Origin: Auanema rhodensis
Taxonomy: Eukaryota > Nematoda > Chromadorea > Rhabditida > Rhabditidae
Length of the DNA stretch: 64,000 nucleotides
Direction: 5' to 3'
Assembly: GCA_964057225.1 (NCBI GenBank)
Contig: OZ059900.1
Coordinates: 20,661,638-20,725,637, forward strand
Shown: piece after piece, positions 1 through 13,200 of the stretch
Position numbering within the stretch: position 1 is the first letter of the stretch
How the letters are laid out: each line of letters opens with the position of its first letter
Position numbers and translations under genes: made by a program
The notes under the pieces: generated by a model
The model's database searches: none
Told to the model about the DNA's origin: nothing
What the model saw: only the letters and a program-made list of their open reading frames with translations

Positions 1-286
1 GTGTTTTTGTATTTTTCTAGTGTTCAGCATGTAAAATGCTTCATTTTAGTATGTAACACGCTGAAATTCGTTGCATTTGACGACTCATATGAACAAAAAT
101 CGATTTAATCAATATTAGCCATAAGAGGCGTGCCCTCAGAATATGCTAATTTCCTTAATTTTCTAACCCCTGTTTTTTTGTCGTGAAAGTGGAACTAGAC
201 GTTGTACGAACAATTTTGAGCTAGGTTTCATTGACATTGCATGAGTTTGAACACATGAAATCGTAAGTCAAAACCTTGTTTACAGC

Positions 287-299
287 GAAATTTCCAAAA
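287..299 (+). promoter_or_regulatory. Heat-shock-element-like motif, present in most monomers
   Basis: Monomer positions 287-299 read GAA-AT-TTC-CA-AAA: two perfect inverted nGAAn units with the correct 2-nt spacing and a third with one mismatch. The given coordinates are the first copy. The core GAAATTTC appears in nearly every monomer of all three blocks; one exception is the divergent copy near 14,320, and some block C copies have CCTAAAA after it. Known biology: HSF1 binds pericentromeric satellite in stressed human cells, and satellite transcription after heat stress is reported in beetles. A function here is only an inference from a short motif. Confidence 0.25.
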
Positions 300-342
300 A
301 CTGGTTTTCCAGCATAATAAAATATTTCTCGTGGGAAATACT

Positions 343-684
343 GTGTTTTTGTATTTTTCTAGTGTTCAGCATGTAAAATGCTTCATTTTAGTATGTAACA
401 CGCTGAAATTCGTTGCATTTGACGACTCATATGAACAAAAATCGATTTAATCAATATTAGCCATAAGGGGCGTGCCCTCAGAATATGCTAATTTCCTTAA
501 TTTTCTAACCCCTGTTTTTTTGTCGTGAAAGTGGAACTAGACGTTGTACGAACAATTTTGAGCTAGGTTTCATTGACATTGCATGAGTTTGAACACATGA
601 AATCGTAAGTCAAAACCTTGTTTACAGCGAAATTTCCAAAAACTGGTTTTCCAGCATAATAAAATATTTCTCATGGGAAATACT
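343..684 (+). repeat. Representative satellite monomer (342 bp)
   Basis: This copy carries the common base at every marker position I used and serves as the reference. Monomer landmarks (add 342 for window position): TCATATGA palindrome 85-92; AAATCGATTT palindrome 97-106; GGGC-GT-GCCC 126-135; T7 run after CCCCTG; GAGCTAGG near 218-225; GAAATTTC palindrome 287-294; CTGG-TTTT-CCAG hairpin 301-312; AATAAA at 316-321; CTC(A/G)TGGG near the end. Stops close every frame: forward TAG at 18, TAA at 32 and TAA at 106; reverse-strand stops lie at 17-19, 24-26 and 46-48. The 342-bp length is close to two nucleosome repeats, a common satellite length class. Confidence 0.95.
427..448 (+). other. Two adjacent perfect palindromes in the monomer core
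   Basis: TCATATGA (427-434) and AAATCGATTT (439-448) are separated by 4 bp in this representative copy, at monomer positions 85-92 and 97-106. Both are kept in nearly all of the roughly 189 copies. The exceptions I saw are the mirrored TCGAC change at 40,119 and 41,055 and the GACTTATATG variant near 52,358 and 55,435. Such dyads could mark a protein-binding or bent-DNA core, but no binding factor is recognised. Confidence 0.6.
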
Positions 685-3600
685 GTGTTTTTGTATTTTT
701 CTAGTGTTCAGCATGTAAAATGCTTCATTTTAGTATGTAACACGCTGAAATTCGTTGCATTTGACGACTCATATGAACAAAAATCGATTTAATCAATATT
801 AGCCATAAGGGGCGTGCCCTCAGAATATGCTAATTTCCTTAATTTTCTAACCCCTGTTTTTTTGTCGTGAAAGTGGAACTAGACGTTGTACGAACAGTTT
901 TGAGCTAGGTTTCATTGACATTGCATGAGTTTGAACACATGAAATCGTAAGTCAAAACCTTGTTTACAGCGAAATTTCCAAAAACTGGTTTTCCAGCATA
1001 ATAAAATATTTCTCATGGGAAATACTGTGTTTTTGTATTTTTCTAGTGTTCAGCATGTAAAATGCTTCATTTTAGTATGTAACACGCTGAAATTCGTTGC
1101 ATTTGACGACTCATATGAACAAAAATCGATTTAATCAATATTAGCCATAAGGGGCGTGCCCTCAGAATATGCTAATTTCCTTAATTTTCTAACCCCTGTT
1201 TTTTTGTCGTGAAAGTGGAACTAGACGTTGTACGAACAATTTTGAGCTAGGTTTCATTGACATTGCATGAGTTTGAACACATGAAATCGTAAGTCAAAAC
1301 CTTGTTTACAGCGAAATTTCCAAAAACTGGTTTTCCAGCATAATAAAATATTTCTCATGGGAAATACTGTGTTTTTGTAATTTTCTAGTGTTCAGCATGT
1401 AAAATGCTTCATTTTAGTATGTAACACGCTGAAATTCGTTGCATTTGACGACTCATATGAACAAAAATCGATTTAATCAATATTAGCCATAAGGGGCGTG
1501 CCCTCAGAATATGCTAATTTCCTTAATTTTCTAACCCCTGTTTTTTTGTCGTGAAAGTGGAACTAGACGTTGTACGAACAATTTTGAGCTAGGTTTCATT
1601 GACATTGCATGAGTTTGAACACATGAAATCGTAAGTCAAAACCTTGTTTACAGCGAAATTTCCAAAAACTGGTTTTCCAGCATAATAAAATATTTCTCGT
1701 GGGAAATACTGTGTTTTTGTATTTTTCTAGTGTTCAGCATGTAAAATGCTTCATTTTAGTATGTAACACGCTGAAATTCGTTGCATTTGACGACTCATAT
1801 GAACAAAAATCGATTTAATCAATATTAGCCATAAGGGGCGTGCCCTCTGAATATGCTAATTTCCTTAATTTTCTAACCCCTGTTTTTTTGTCGTGAAAGT
1901 GGAACTAGACGTTGTACGAACAATTTTGAGCTAGGTTTCATTGACATTGCATGAGTTTGAACACATGAAATCGTAAGTCAAAACCTTGTTTACAGCGAAA
2001 TTTCCAAAAACTGGTTTTCCAGCATAATAAAATATTTCTCATGGGAAATACTGTGTTTTTGTATTTTTCTAGTGTTCAGCATGTAAAATGCTTCATTTTA
2101 GTATGTAACACGCTGAAATTCGTTGCATTTGACGACTCATATGAACAAAAATCGATTTAATCAATATTAGCCATAAGGGGCGTGCCCTCAGAATATGCTA
2201 ATTTCCTTTATTTTCTAACCCCTGTTTTTTTGTCGTGAAAGTGGAACTAGACGTTGTACGAACAATTTTGAGCTAGGTTTCATTGACATTGCATGAGTTT
2301 GAACACATGAAATCGTAAGTCAAAACCTTGTTTACAGCGAAATTTCCAAAAACTGGTTTTCCAGCATAATAAAATATTTCTCATGGGAAATACAGTGTTT
2401 TTGTATTTTTCTAGTGTTCAGCATGTAAAATGCTTCATTTAAGTATGTAACACGCTGAAATTCGTTGCATTTGACGACTCATATGAACAAAAATCGATTT
2501 AATCAATATTAGCCATAAGGGGCGTGCCCTCAGAATATGCTAATTTCCTTAATTTTCTAACCCCTGTTTTTTTGTCGTGAAAGTGGAACTAGACGTTGTA
2601 CGAACAGTTTTGAGCTAGGTTTCATTGACATTGCATGAGTTTGAACACATGAAATCGTAAGTCAAAACCTTGTTTACAGCGAAATTTCCAAAAACTGGTT
2701 TTCCAGCATAATAAAATATTTCTCATGGGAAATACTGTGTTTTTGTATTTTTCTAGTGTTCAGCATGTAAAATGCTTCATTTTAGTATGTAACACGCTGA
2801 AATTCGTTGCATTTGACGACTCATATGAACAAAAATCGATTTAATCAATATTAGCCATAAGGGGCGTGCCCTCAGAATATGCTAATTTCCTTAATTTTCT
2901 AACCCCTGTTTTTTTTGTCGTGAAAGTGGAACTAGACGTTGTACGAACAATTTTGAGCTAGGTTTCATTGACATTGCATGAGTTTGAACACATGAAATCG
3001 TAAGTCAAAGCCTTGTTTACAGCGAAATTTCCAAAAACTGGTTTTCCAGCATAATAAAATATTTCTCATGGGAAATACTGTGTTTTTGTATTTTTCTAGT
3101 GTTCAGCATGTAAAATGCTTCATTTTAGTATGTAACACGCTGAAATTCGTTGCATTTGACGACTCATATGAACAAAAATCGATTTAATCAATATTAGCCA
3201 TAAGGGGCGTGCCCTCAGAATATGCTAATTTCCTTAATTTTCTAACCCCTGTTTTTTTGTCGTGAAAGTGGAACTAGACGTTGTACGAACAGTTTTGAGC
3301 TAGGTTTCATTGACATTGCATGAGTTTGAACACATGAAATCGTAAGTCAAAACCTTGTTTACAGCGAAATTTCCAAAAACTGGTTTTCCAGCATAATAAA
3401 ATATTTCTCATGGGAAATACTGTGTTTTTGTATTTTTCTAGTGTTCAGCATGTAAAATGCTTCATTTTAGTATGTAACACGCTGAAATTCGTTGCATTTG
3501 ACGACTCATATGAACAAAAATCGATTTAATCAATATTAGCCATAAGGGGCGTGCCCTCAGAATATGCTAATTTCCTTAATTTTCTAACCCCTGTTTTTTT

Positions 3601-5474
3601 GTCGTGAAAGTGGAACTAGACGTTGTACGAACAATTTTGAGCTAGGTTTCATTGACATTGCATGAGTTTGAACACATGAAATCGTAAGTCAAAACCTTGT
3701 TTACAGCGAAATTTCCAAAAACTGGTTTTCCAGCATAATAAAATATTTCTCATGGGAAATACTGTGTTTTTGTAATTTTCTAGTGTTCAGCATGTAAAAT
3801 GCTTCATTTTAGTATGTAACACGCTGAAATTCGTTGCATTTGACGACTCATATGAACAAAAATCGATTTAATCAATATTAGCCATAAGGGGCGTGCCCTC
3901 AGAATATGCTAATTTCCTTAATTTTCTAACCCCTGTTTTTTTGTCGTGAAAGTGGAACTAGACGTTGTACGAACAATTTTGAGCTAGGTTTCATTGACAT
4001 TGCATGAGTTTGAACACATGAAATCGTAAGTCAAAACCTTGTTTACAGCGAAATTTCCAAAAACTGGTTTTCCAGCATAATAAAATATTTCTCGTGGGAA
4101 ATACTGTGTTTTTGTATTTTTCTAGTGTTCAGCATGTAAAATGCTTCATTTTAGTATGTAACACGCTGAAATTCGTTGCATTTGACGACTCATATGAACA
4201 AAAATCGATTTAATCAATATTAGCCATAAGGGGCGTGCCCTCTGAATATGCTAATTTCCTTAATTTTCTAACCCCTGTTTTTTTGTCGTGAAAGTGGAAC
4301 TAGACGTTGTACGAACAATTTTGAGCTAGGTTTCATTGACATTGCATGAGTTTGAACACATGAAATCGTAAGTCAAAACCTTGTTTACAGCGAAATTTCC
4401 AAAAACTGGTTTTCCAGCATAATAAAATATTTCTCATGGGAAATACTGTGTTTTTGTATTTTTCTAGTGTTCAGCATGTAAAATGCTTCATTTTAGTATG
4501 TAACACGCTGAAATTCGTTGCATTTGACGACTCATATGAACAAAAATCGATTTAATCAATATTAGCCATAAGGGGCGTGCCCTCAGAATATGCTAATTTC
4601 CTTTATTTTCTAACCCCTGTTTTTTTGTCGTGAAAGTGGAACTAGACGTTGTACGAACAATTTTGAGCTAGGTTTCATTGACATTGCATGAGTTTGAACA
4701 CATGAAATCGTAAGTCAAAACCTTGTTTACAGCGAAATTTCCAAAAACTGGTTTTCCAGCATAATAAAATATTTCTCATGGGAAATACAGTGTTTTTGTA
4801 TTTTTCTAGTGTTCAGCATGTAAAATGCTTCATTTAAGTATGTAACACGCTGAAATTCGTTGCATTTGACGACTCATATGAACAAAAATCGATTTAATCA
4901 ATATTAGCCATAAGGGGCGTGCCCTCAGAATATGCTAATTTCCTTAATTTTCTAACCCCTGTTTTTTTGTCGTGAAAGTGGAACTAGACGTTGTACGAAC
5001 AGTTTTGAGCTAGGTTTCATTGACATTGCATGAGTTTGAACACATGAAATCGTAAGTCAAAACCTTGTTTACAGCGAAATTTCCAAAAACTGGTTTTCCA
5101 GCATAATAAAATATTTCTCATGGGAAATACTGTGTTTTTGTATTTTTCTAGTGTTCAGCATGTAAAATGCTTCATTTTAGTATGTAACACGCTGAAATTC
5201 GTTGCATTTGACGACTCATATGAACAAAAATCGATTTAATCAATATTAGCCATAAGGGGCGTGCCCTCAGAATATGCTAATTTCCTTAATTTTCTAACCC
5301 CTGTTTTTTTTGTCGTGAAAGTGGAACTAGACGTTGTACGAACAATTTTGAGCTAGGTTTCATTGACATTGCATGAGTTTGAACACATGAAATCGTAAGT
5401 CAAAGCCTTGTTTACAGCGAAATTTCCAAAAACTGGTTTTCCAGCATAATAAAATATTTCTCATGGGAAATACT
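685..5474 (+). repeat. 7-mer higher-order repeat, two copies (2,395 bp each)
   Basis: Monomers at 685-3,079 and 3,080-5,474 carry the same ordered markers: (1) AACAGTTTT; (2) plain; (3) GTAATTTTC with CTCGTGGG; (4) CCCTCTGAAT; (5) CCTTTATTTT, ending in TACA; (6) TTTAAGTATG with AACAGTTTT; (7) eight T plus CAAAGCC. The shared 8-T makes each unit 7 x 342 + 1 bp. Monomers outside the pair do not fit the order: 343 lacks the 8-T, and the copy at 5,475 has CTGGTG instead of AACAGTTTT. The limits are therefore well defined and the duplication looks recent. Confidence 0.92.
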
Positions 5475-7185
5475 GTGTTTTTGTATTTTTCTGGTGTTCA
5501 GCATGTAAAATGCTTCATTTTAGTATGTAACACGCTGAAATTCGTTGCATTTGACGACTCATATGAACAAAAATCGATTTAATCAATATTAGCCATAAGG
5601 GGCGTGCCCTCAGAATATGCTAATTTCCTTAATTTTCTAACCCCTGTTTTTTTGTCGTGAAAGTGGAACTAGACGTTGTACGAACAATTTTGAGCTAGGT
5701 TTCATTGACATTGCATGAGTTTGAACACATGAAATCGTAAGTCAAAACCTTGTTTACAGCGAAATTTCCAAAAACTGGTTTTCCAGCATAATAAAATATT
5801 TCTCATGGGAAATACAGTGTTTTTGTATTTTTCTAGTGTTCAGCATGTAAAATGCTTCATTTTAGTATGTAACACGCTGAAATTCGTTGCATTTGACGAC
5901 TCATATGAACAAAAATCGATTTAATCAATATTAGCCATAAGGGGCGTGCCCTCAGAATATGCTAATTTCCTTAATTTTCTAACCCCTGTTTTTTTGTCGT
6001 GAAAGTGGAACTAGACGTTGTACGAACAGTTTTGAGCTAGGTTTCATTGACATTGCATGAGTTTGAACACATGAAATCGTAAGTCAAAACCTTGTTTACA
6101 GCGAAATTTCCAAAAACTGGTTTTCCAGCATAATAAAATATTTCTCATGGGAAATACTGTGTTTTTGTATTTTTCTAGTGTTCAGCATGTAAAATGCTTC
6201 ATTTTAGTATGTAACACGCTGAAATTCGTTGCATTTGACGACTCATATGAACAAAAATCGATTTAATCAATATTAGCCATAAGGGGCGTGCCCTCAGAAT
6301 ATGCTAATTTCCTTAATTTTCTAACCCCTGTTTTTTTTGTCGTGAAAGTGGAACTAGACGTTGTACGAACAATTTTGAGCTAGGTTTCATTGACATTGCA
6401 TGAGTTTGAACACATGAAATCGTAAGTCAAAGCCTTGTTTACAGCGAAATTTCCAAAAACTGGTTTTCCAGCATAATAAAATATTTCTCATGGGAAATAC
6501 TGTGTTTTTGTATTTTTCTGGTGTTCAGCATGTAAAATGCTTCATTTTAGTATGTAACACGCTGAAATTCGTTGCATTTGACGACTCATATGAACAAAAA
6601 TCGATTTAATCAATATTAGCCATAAGGGGCGTGCCCTCAGAATATGCTAATTTCCTTAATTTTCTAACCCCTGTTTTTTTGTCGTGAAAGTGGAACTAGA
6701 CGTTGTACGAACAATTTTGAGCTAGGTTTCATTGACATTGCATGAGTTTGAACACATGAAATCGTAAGTCAAAACCTTGTTTACAGCGAAATTTCCAAAA
6801 ACTGGTTTTCCAGCATAATAAAATATTTCTCATGGGAAATACAGTGTTTTTGTATTTTTCTAGTGTTCAGCATGTAAAATGCTTCATTTTAGTATGTAAC
6901 ACGCTGAAATTCGTTGCATTTGACGACTCATATGAACAAAAATCGATTTAATCAATATTAGCCATAAGGGGCGTGCCCTCAGAATATGCTAATTTCCTTA
7001 ATTTTCTAACCCCTGTTTTTTTGTCGTGAAAGTGGAACTAGACGTTGTACGAACAGTTTTGAGCTAGGTTTCATTGACATTGCATGAGTTTGAACACATG
7101 AAATCGTAAGTCAAAACCTTGTTTACAGCGAAATTTCCAAAAACTGGTTTTCCAGCATAATAAAATATTTCTCATGGGAAATACT
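5132..7185 (+). repeat. 3-mer higher-order repeat, two copies (1,027 bp each)
   Basis: Copies are 5,132-6,158 and 6,159-7,185. The order in each is an 8-T/CAAAGCC monomer, a CTGGTG monomer ending in TACA, then an AACAGTTTT monomer. The first monomer of the unit is also the last of the preceding 7-mer, so this amplification overlaps and probably postdates the 7-mer. Confidence 0.9.
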
Positions 7186-7527
7186 GTGTTTTTGTATTTT
7201 TCTAGTGTTCAGCATGTAAAATGCTTCATTTTAGTATGTAACACGCTGAAATTCGTTGCATTTGACGACTCATATGAACAAAAATCGATTTAATCAATAT
7301 TAGCCATAAGGGGCGTGCCCTCAGAATATGCTAATTTCCTTAATTTTCTAACCCCTGTTTTTTTGTCGTGAAAGTGGAACTAGACGTTGTACGAATAATT
7401 TTGAGCTAGGTTTCATTGACATTGCATGAGTTTGAACACATGAAATCGTAAGTCAAAACCTTGTTTACAGCGAAATTTCCAAAAACTGGTTTTCCAGCAT
7501 AATAAAATATTTCTCATGGGAAATACT

Positions 7528-10265
7528 GTGTTTTTGTATTTTTCTAGTGTTCAGCATGTAAAATGCTTCATTTTAGTATGTAACACGCTGAAATTCGTTG
7601 CATTTGACGACTCATATGAACAAAAATCGATTTAATCAATATTAGCCATAAGGGGCGTGCCCTCAGAATATGCTAATTTCCTTAATTTTCTAACCCCTGT
7701 TTTTTTTGTCGTGAAAGTGGAACTAGACGTTGTACGAACAATTTTGAGCTAGGTTTCATTGACATTGCATGAGTTTGAACACATGAAATCGTAAGTCAAA
7801 GCCTTGTTTACAGCGAAATTTCCAAAAACTGGTTTTCCAGCATAATAAAATATTTCTCATGGGAAATACTGTGTTTTTGTATTTTTCTGGTGTTCAGCAT
7901 GTAAAATGCTTCATTTTAGTATGTAACACGCTGAAATTCGTTGCATTTGACGACTCATATGAACAAAAATCGATTTAATCAATATTAGCCATAAGGGGCG
8001 TGCCCTCAGAATATGCTAATTTCCTTAATTTTCTAACCCCTGTTTTTTTGTCGTGAAAGTGGAACTAGACGTTGTACGAACAATTTTGAGCTAGGTTTCA
8101 TTGACATTGCATGAGTTTGAACACATGAAATCGTAAGTCAAAACCTTGTTTACAGCGAAATTTCCAAAAACTGGTTTTCCAGCATAATAAAATATTTCTC
8201 GTGGGAAATACTGTGTTTTTGTATTTTTCTAGTGTTCAGCATGTAAAATGCTTCATTTTAGTATGTAACACGCTGAAATTCGTTGCATTTGACGACTCAT
8301 ATGAACAAAAATCGATTTAATCAATATTAGCGATAAGGGGCGTGCCCTCAGAATATGCTAATTTCCTTAATTTTCTAACCCCTGTTTTTTTGTCGTGAAA
8401 GTGGAACTAGACGTTGTACGAACAATTTTGAGCTAGGTTTCATTGACATTGCATGAGTTTGAACACATGAAATCGTAAGTCAAAACCTTGTTTACAGCGA
8501 AATTTCCAAAAACTGGTTTTCCAGCATAATAAAATATTTCTCGTGGGAAATACTGTGTTTTTGTATTTTTCTAGTGTTCAGCATGTAAAATGCTTCATTT
8601 TAGTATGTAACACGCTGAAATTCGTTGCATTTGACGACTCATATGAACAAAAATCGATTTAATCAATATTAGCCATAAGGGGCGTGCCCTCAGAATATGC
8701 TAATTTCCTTAATTTTCTAACCCCTGTTTTTTTGTCGTGAAAGTGGAACTAGACGTTGTACGAACAATTTTGAGCTAGGTTTCATTGACATTGCATGAGT
8801 TTGAACACATGAAATCGTAAGTCAAAACCTTGTTTACAGCGAAATTTCCAAAAACTGGTTTTCCAGCATAATAAAATATTTCTCATGGGAAATACTGTGT
8901 TTTTGTATTTTTCTAGTGTTCAGCATGTAAAATGCTTCATTTTAGTATGTAACACGCTGAAATTCGTTGCATTTGACGACTCATATGAACAAAAATCGAT
9001 TTAATCAATATTAGCCATAAGGGGCGTGCCCTCAGAATATGCTAATTTCCTTAATTTTCTAACCCCTGTTTTTTTTGTCGTGAAAGTGGAACTAGACGTT
9101 GTACGAACAATTTTGAGCTAGGTTTCATTGACATTGCATGAGTTTGAACACATGAAATCGTAAGTCAAAGCCTTGTTTACAGCGAAATTTCCAAAAACTG
9201 GTTTTCCAGCATAATAAAATATTTCTCATGGGAAATACTGTGTTTTTGTATTTTTCTGGTGTTCAGCATGTAAAATGCTTCATTTTAGTATGTAACACGC
9301 TGAAATTCGTTGCATTTGACGACTCATATGAACAAAAATCGATTTAATCAATATTAGCCATAAGGGGCGTGCCCTCAGAATATGCTAATTTCCTTAATTT
9401 TCTAACCCCTGTTTTTTTGTCGTGAAAGTGGAACTAGACGTTGTACGAACAATTTTGAGCTAGGTTTCATTGACATTGCATGAGTTTGAACACATGAAAT
9501 CGTAAGTCAAAACCTTGTTTACAGCGAAATTTCCAAAAACTGGTTTTCCAGCATAATAAAATATTTCTCGTGGGAAATACTGTGTTTTTGTATTTTTCTA
9601 GTGTTCAGCATGTAAAATGCTTCATTTTAGTATGTAACACGCTGAAATTCGTTGCATTTGACGACTCATATGAACAAAAATCGATTTAATCAATATTAGC
9701 CATAAGGGGCGTGCCCTCAGAATATGCTAATTTCCTTAATTTTCTAACCCCTGTTTTTTTGTCGTGAAAGTGGAACTAGACGTTGTACGAACAATTTTGA
9801 GCTAGGTTTCATTGACATTGCATGAGTTTGAACACATGAAATCGTAAGTCAAAACCTTGTTTACAGCGAAATTTCCAAAAACTGGTTTTCCAGCATAATA
9901 AAATATTTCTCGTGGGAAATACTGTGTTTTTGTATTTTTCTAGTGTTCAGCATGTAAAATGCTTCATTTTAGTATGTAACACGCTGAAATTCGTTGCATT
10001 TGACGACTCATATGAACAAAAATCGATTTAATCAATATTAGCCATAAGGGGCGTGCCCTCAGAATATGCTAATTTCCTTAATTTTCTAACCCCTGTTTTT
10101 TTGTCGTGAAAGTAGAACTAGACGTTGTACGAACAATTTTGAGCTAGGTTTCATTGACATTGCATGAGTTTGAACACATGAAATCGTAAGTCAAAACCTT
10201 GTTTACAGCGAAATTTCCAAAAACTGGTTTTCCAGCATAATAAAATATTTCTCATGGGAAATACT
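7528..10265 (+). repeat. 4-mer higher-order repeat, two copies (1,369 bp each)
   Basis: Copies 7,528-8,896 and 8,897-10,265 share this order: 8-T/CAAAGCC; CTGGTG with CTCGTGGG; a CTCGTGGG monomer; a CTCATGGG monomer. Differences seen are GCGATAAGG (around 8,330) only in the first copy and AGTAGAAC (around 10,112) only in the second. Confidence 0.85.
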
Positions 10266-13200
10266 GTGTTTTTGTATTTTTCTAGTGTTCAGCATGTAAA
10301 ATGCTTCATTTTAGTATGTAACACGCTGAAATTCGTTGCATTTGACGACTCATATGAACAAAAATCGATTTAATCAATATTAGCCATAAGGGGCGTGCCC
10401 TCAGAATATGCTAATTTCCTTAATTTTCTAACCCCTGTTTTTTTGTCGTGAAAGTGGAACTAGACGTTGTACGAACAGTTTTGAGCTAGGTTTCATTGAC
10501 ATTGCATGAGTTTGAACACATGAAATCGTAAGTCAAAACCTTGTTTACAGCGAAATTTCCAAAAACTGGTTTTCCAGCATAATAAAATATTTCTCATGGG
10601 AAATACTGTGTTTTTGTATTTTTCTAGTGTTCAGCATGTAAAATGCTTCATTTTAGTATGTAACACGCTGAAATTCGTTGCATTTGACGACTCATATGAA
10701 CAAAAATCGATTTAATCAATATTAGCCATAAGGGGCGTGCCCTCAGAATATGCTAATTTCCTTAATTTTCTAACCCCTGTTTTTTTTGTCGTGAAAGTGG
10801 AACTAGACGTTGTACGAACAATTTTGAGCTAGGTTTCATTGACATTGCATGAGTTTGAACACATGAAATCGTAAGTCAAAGCCTTGTTTACAGCGAAATT
10901 TCCAAAAACTGGTTTTCCAGCATAATAAAATATTTCTCATGGGAAATACTGTGTTTTTGTATTTTTCTGGTGTTCAGCATGTAAAATGCTTCATTTTAGT
11001 ATGTAACACGCTGAAATTCGTTGCATTTGACGACTCATATGAACAAAAATCGATTTAATCAATATTAGCCATAAGGGGCGTGCCCTCAGAATATGCTAAT
11101 TTCCTTAATTTTCTAACCCCTGTTTTTTTGTCGTGAAAGTGGAACTAGACGTTGTACGAACAATTTTGAGCTAGGTTTCATTGACATTGCATGAGTTTGA
11201 ACACATGAAATCGTAAGTCAAAACCTTGTTTACAGCGAAATTTCCAAAAACTGGTTTTCCAGCATAATAAAATATTTCTCGTGGGAAATACTGTGTTTTT
11301 GTATTTTTCTAGTGTTCAGCATGTAAAATGCTTCATTTTAGTATGTAACACGCTGAAATTCGTTGCATTTGACGACTCATATGAACAAAAATCGATTTAA
11401 TCAATATTAGCCATAAGGGGCGTGCCCTCAGAATATGCTAATTTCCTTAATTTTCTAACCCCTGTTTTTTTGTCGTGAAAGTGGAACTAGACGTTGTACG
11501 AACAATTTTGAGCTAGGTTTCATTGACATTGCATGAGTTTGAACACATGAAATCGTAAGTCAAAACCTTGTTTACAGCGAAATTTCCAAAAACTGGTTTT
11601 CCAGCATAATAAAATATTTCTCATGGGAAATACTGTGTTTTTGTATTTTTCTAGTGTTCAGCATGTAAAATGCTTCATTTTAGTATGTAACACGCTAAAA
11701 TTCGTTGCATTTGACGACTCATATGAACAAAAATCGATTTAATCAATATTAGCCATAAGGGGCGTGCCCTCAGAATATGCTAATTTCCTTAATTTTCTAA
11801 CCCCTGTTTTTTTGTCGTGAAAGTGGAACTAGACGTTGTACGAACAATTTTGAGCTAGGTTTCATTGACATTGCATGAGTTTGAACACATGAAATCGTAA
11901 GTCAAAACCTTGTTTACAGCGAAATTTCCAAAAACTGGTTTTCCAGCATAATAAAATATTTCTCATGGGAAATACTGTGTTTTTGTATTTTTCTAGTGTT
12001 CAGCATGTAAAATGCTTCATTTTAGTATGTAACACGCTGAAATTCGTTGCATTTGACGACTCATATGAACAAAAATCGATTTAATCAATATTAGCCATAA
12101 GGGGCGTGCCCTCAGAATATGCTAATTTCCTTAATTTTCTAACCCCTGTTTTTTTGTCGTGAAAGTGGAACTAGACGTTGTACGAACAATTTTGAGCTAG
12201 GTTTCATTGACATTGCATGAGTTTGAACACATGATATCGTAAGTCAAAACCTTGTTTACAGCGAAATTTCCAAAAACTGGTTTTCCAGCATAATAAAATA
12301 TTTCTCGTGGGAAATACTGTGTTTTTGTATTTCTCTAGTGTTCAGCATGTAAAATGGTTCATTTTAGTATGTAACACGCCGAAATTCGTTGCATTTGACG
12401 ACTCATATGAACAAAAATCGATTTAATCAATATTAGCCATAAGGGGCGTGCCCTCAGAATATGCTAATTTCCTTAATTTTCTAACCCCTGTTTTTTTGTC
12501 GTGAAAGTGGAACTAGACGTTGTACGAACAATTTTGAGCTAGGTTTCATTGACATTGCATGAGTTTGAACACATGAAATCGTAAGTCAAAACCTTGTTTA
12601 CAGCGAAATTTCCAAAAACTGGTTTTCCAGCATAATAAAATATTTCTCATGGGAAATACTGTGTTTTTGTATTTTTCTAGTGTTCAGCATGTAAAATGCT
12701 TCATTTTAGTATGTAACACGCTGAAATTCGTTGCATTTGACGACTCATATGAACAAAAATCGATTTAATCAATATTAGCCATAAGGGGCGTGCCCTCAGA
12801 ATATGCTAATTTCCTTAATTTTCTAACCCCTGTTTTTTTGTCGTGAAAGTGGAACTAGACGTTGTACGAACAATTTTGAGCTAGGTTTCATTGACATTGC
12901 ATGAGTTTGAACACATGATATCGTAAGTCAAAACCTTGTTTACAGCGAAATTTCCAAAAACTGGTTTTCCAGCATAATAAAATATTTCTCGTGGGAAATA
13001 CTGTGTTTTTGTATTTCTCTAGTGTTCAGCATGTAAAATGGTTCATTTTAGTATGTAACACGCCGAAATTCGTTGCATTTGACGACTCATATGAACAAAA
13101 ATCGATTTAATCAATATTAGCCATAAGGGGCGTGCCCTCAGAATATGCTAATTTCCTTAATTTTCTAACCCCTGTTTTTTTGTCGTGAAAGTGGAACTAG

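Noticed and set aside
126-135. GGGC-GT-GCCC as a functional hairpin
   Set aside because: A 2-nt loop is too tight for a stable hairpin and the stem is only four pairs. Some block B copies disrupt it (CGCCTCTTA) without other consequence.
316-321. AATAAA as a polyadenylation signal in each monomer
   Set aside because: It is a short AT-rich hexamer expected by chance in 66% A+T DNA, with no gene to terminate; kept only as a landmark.
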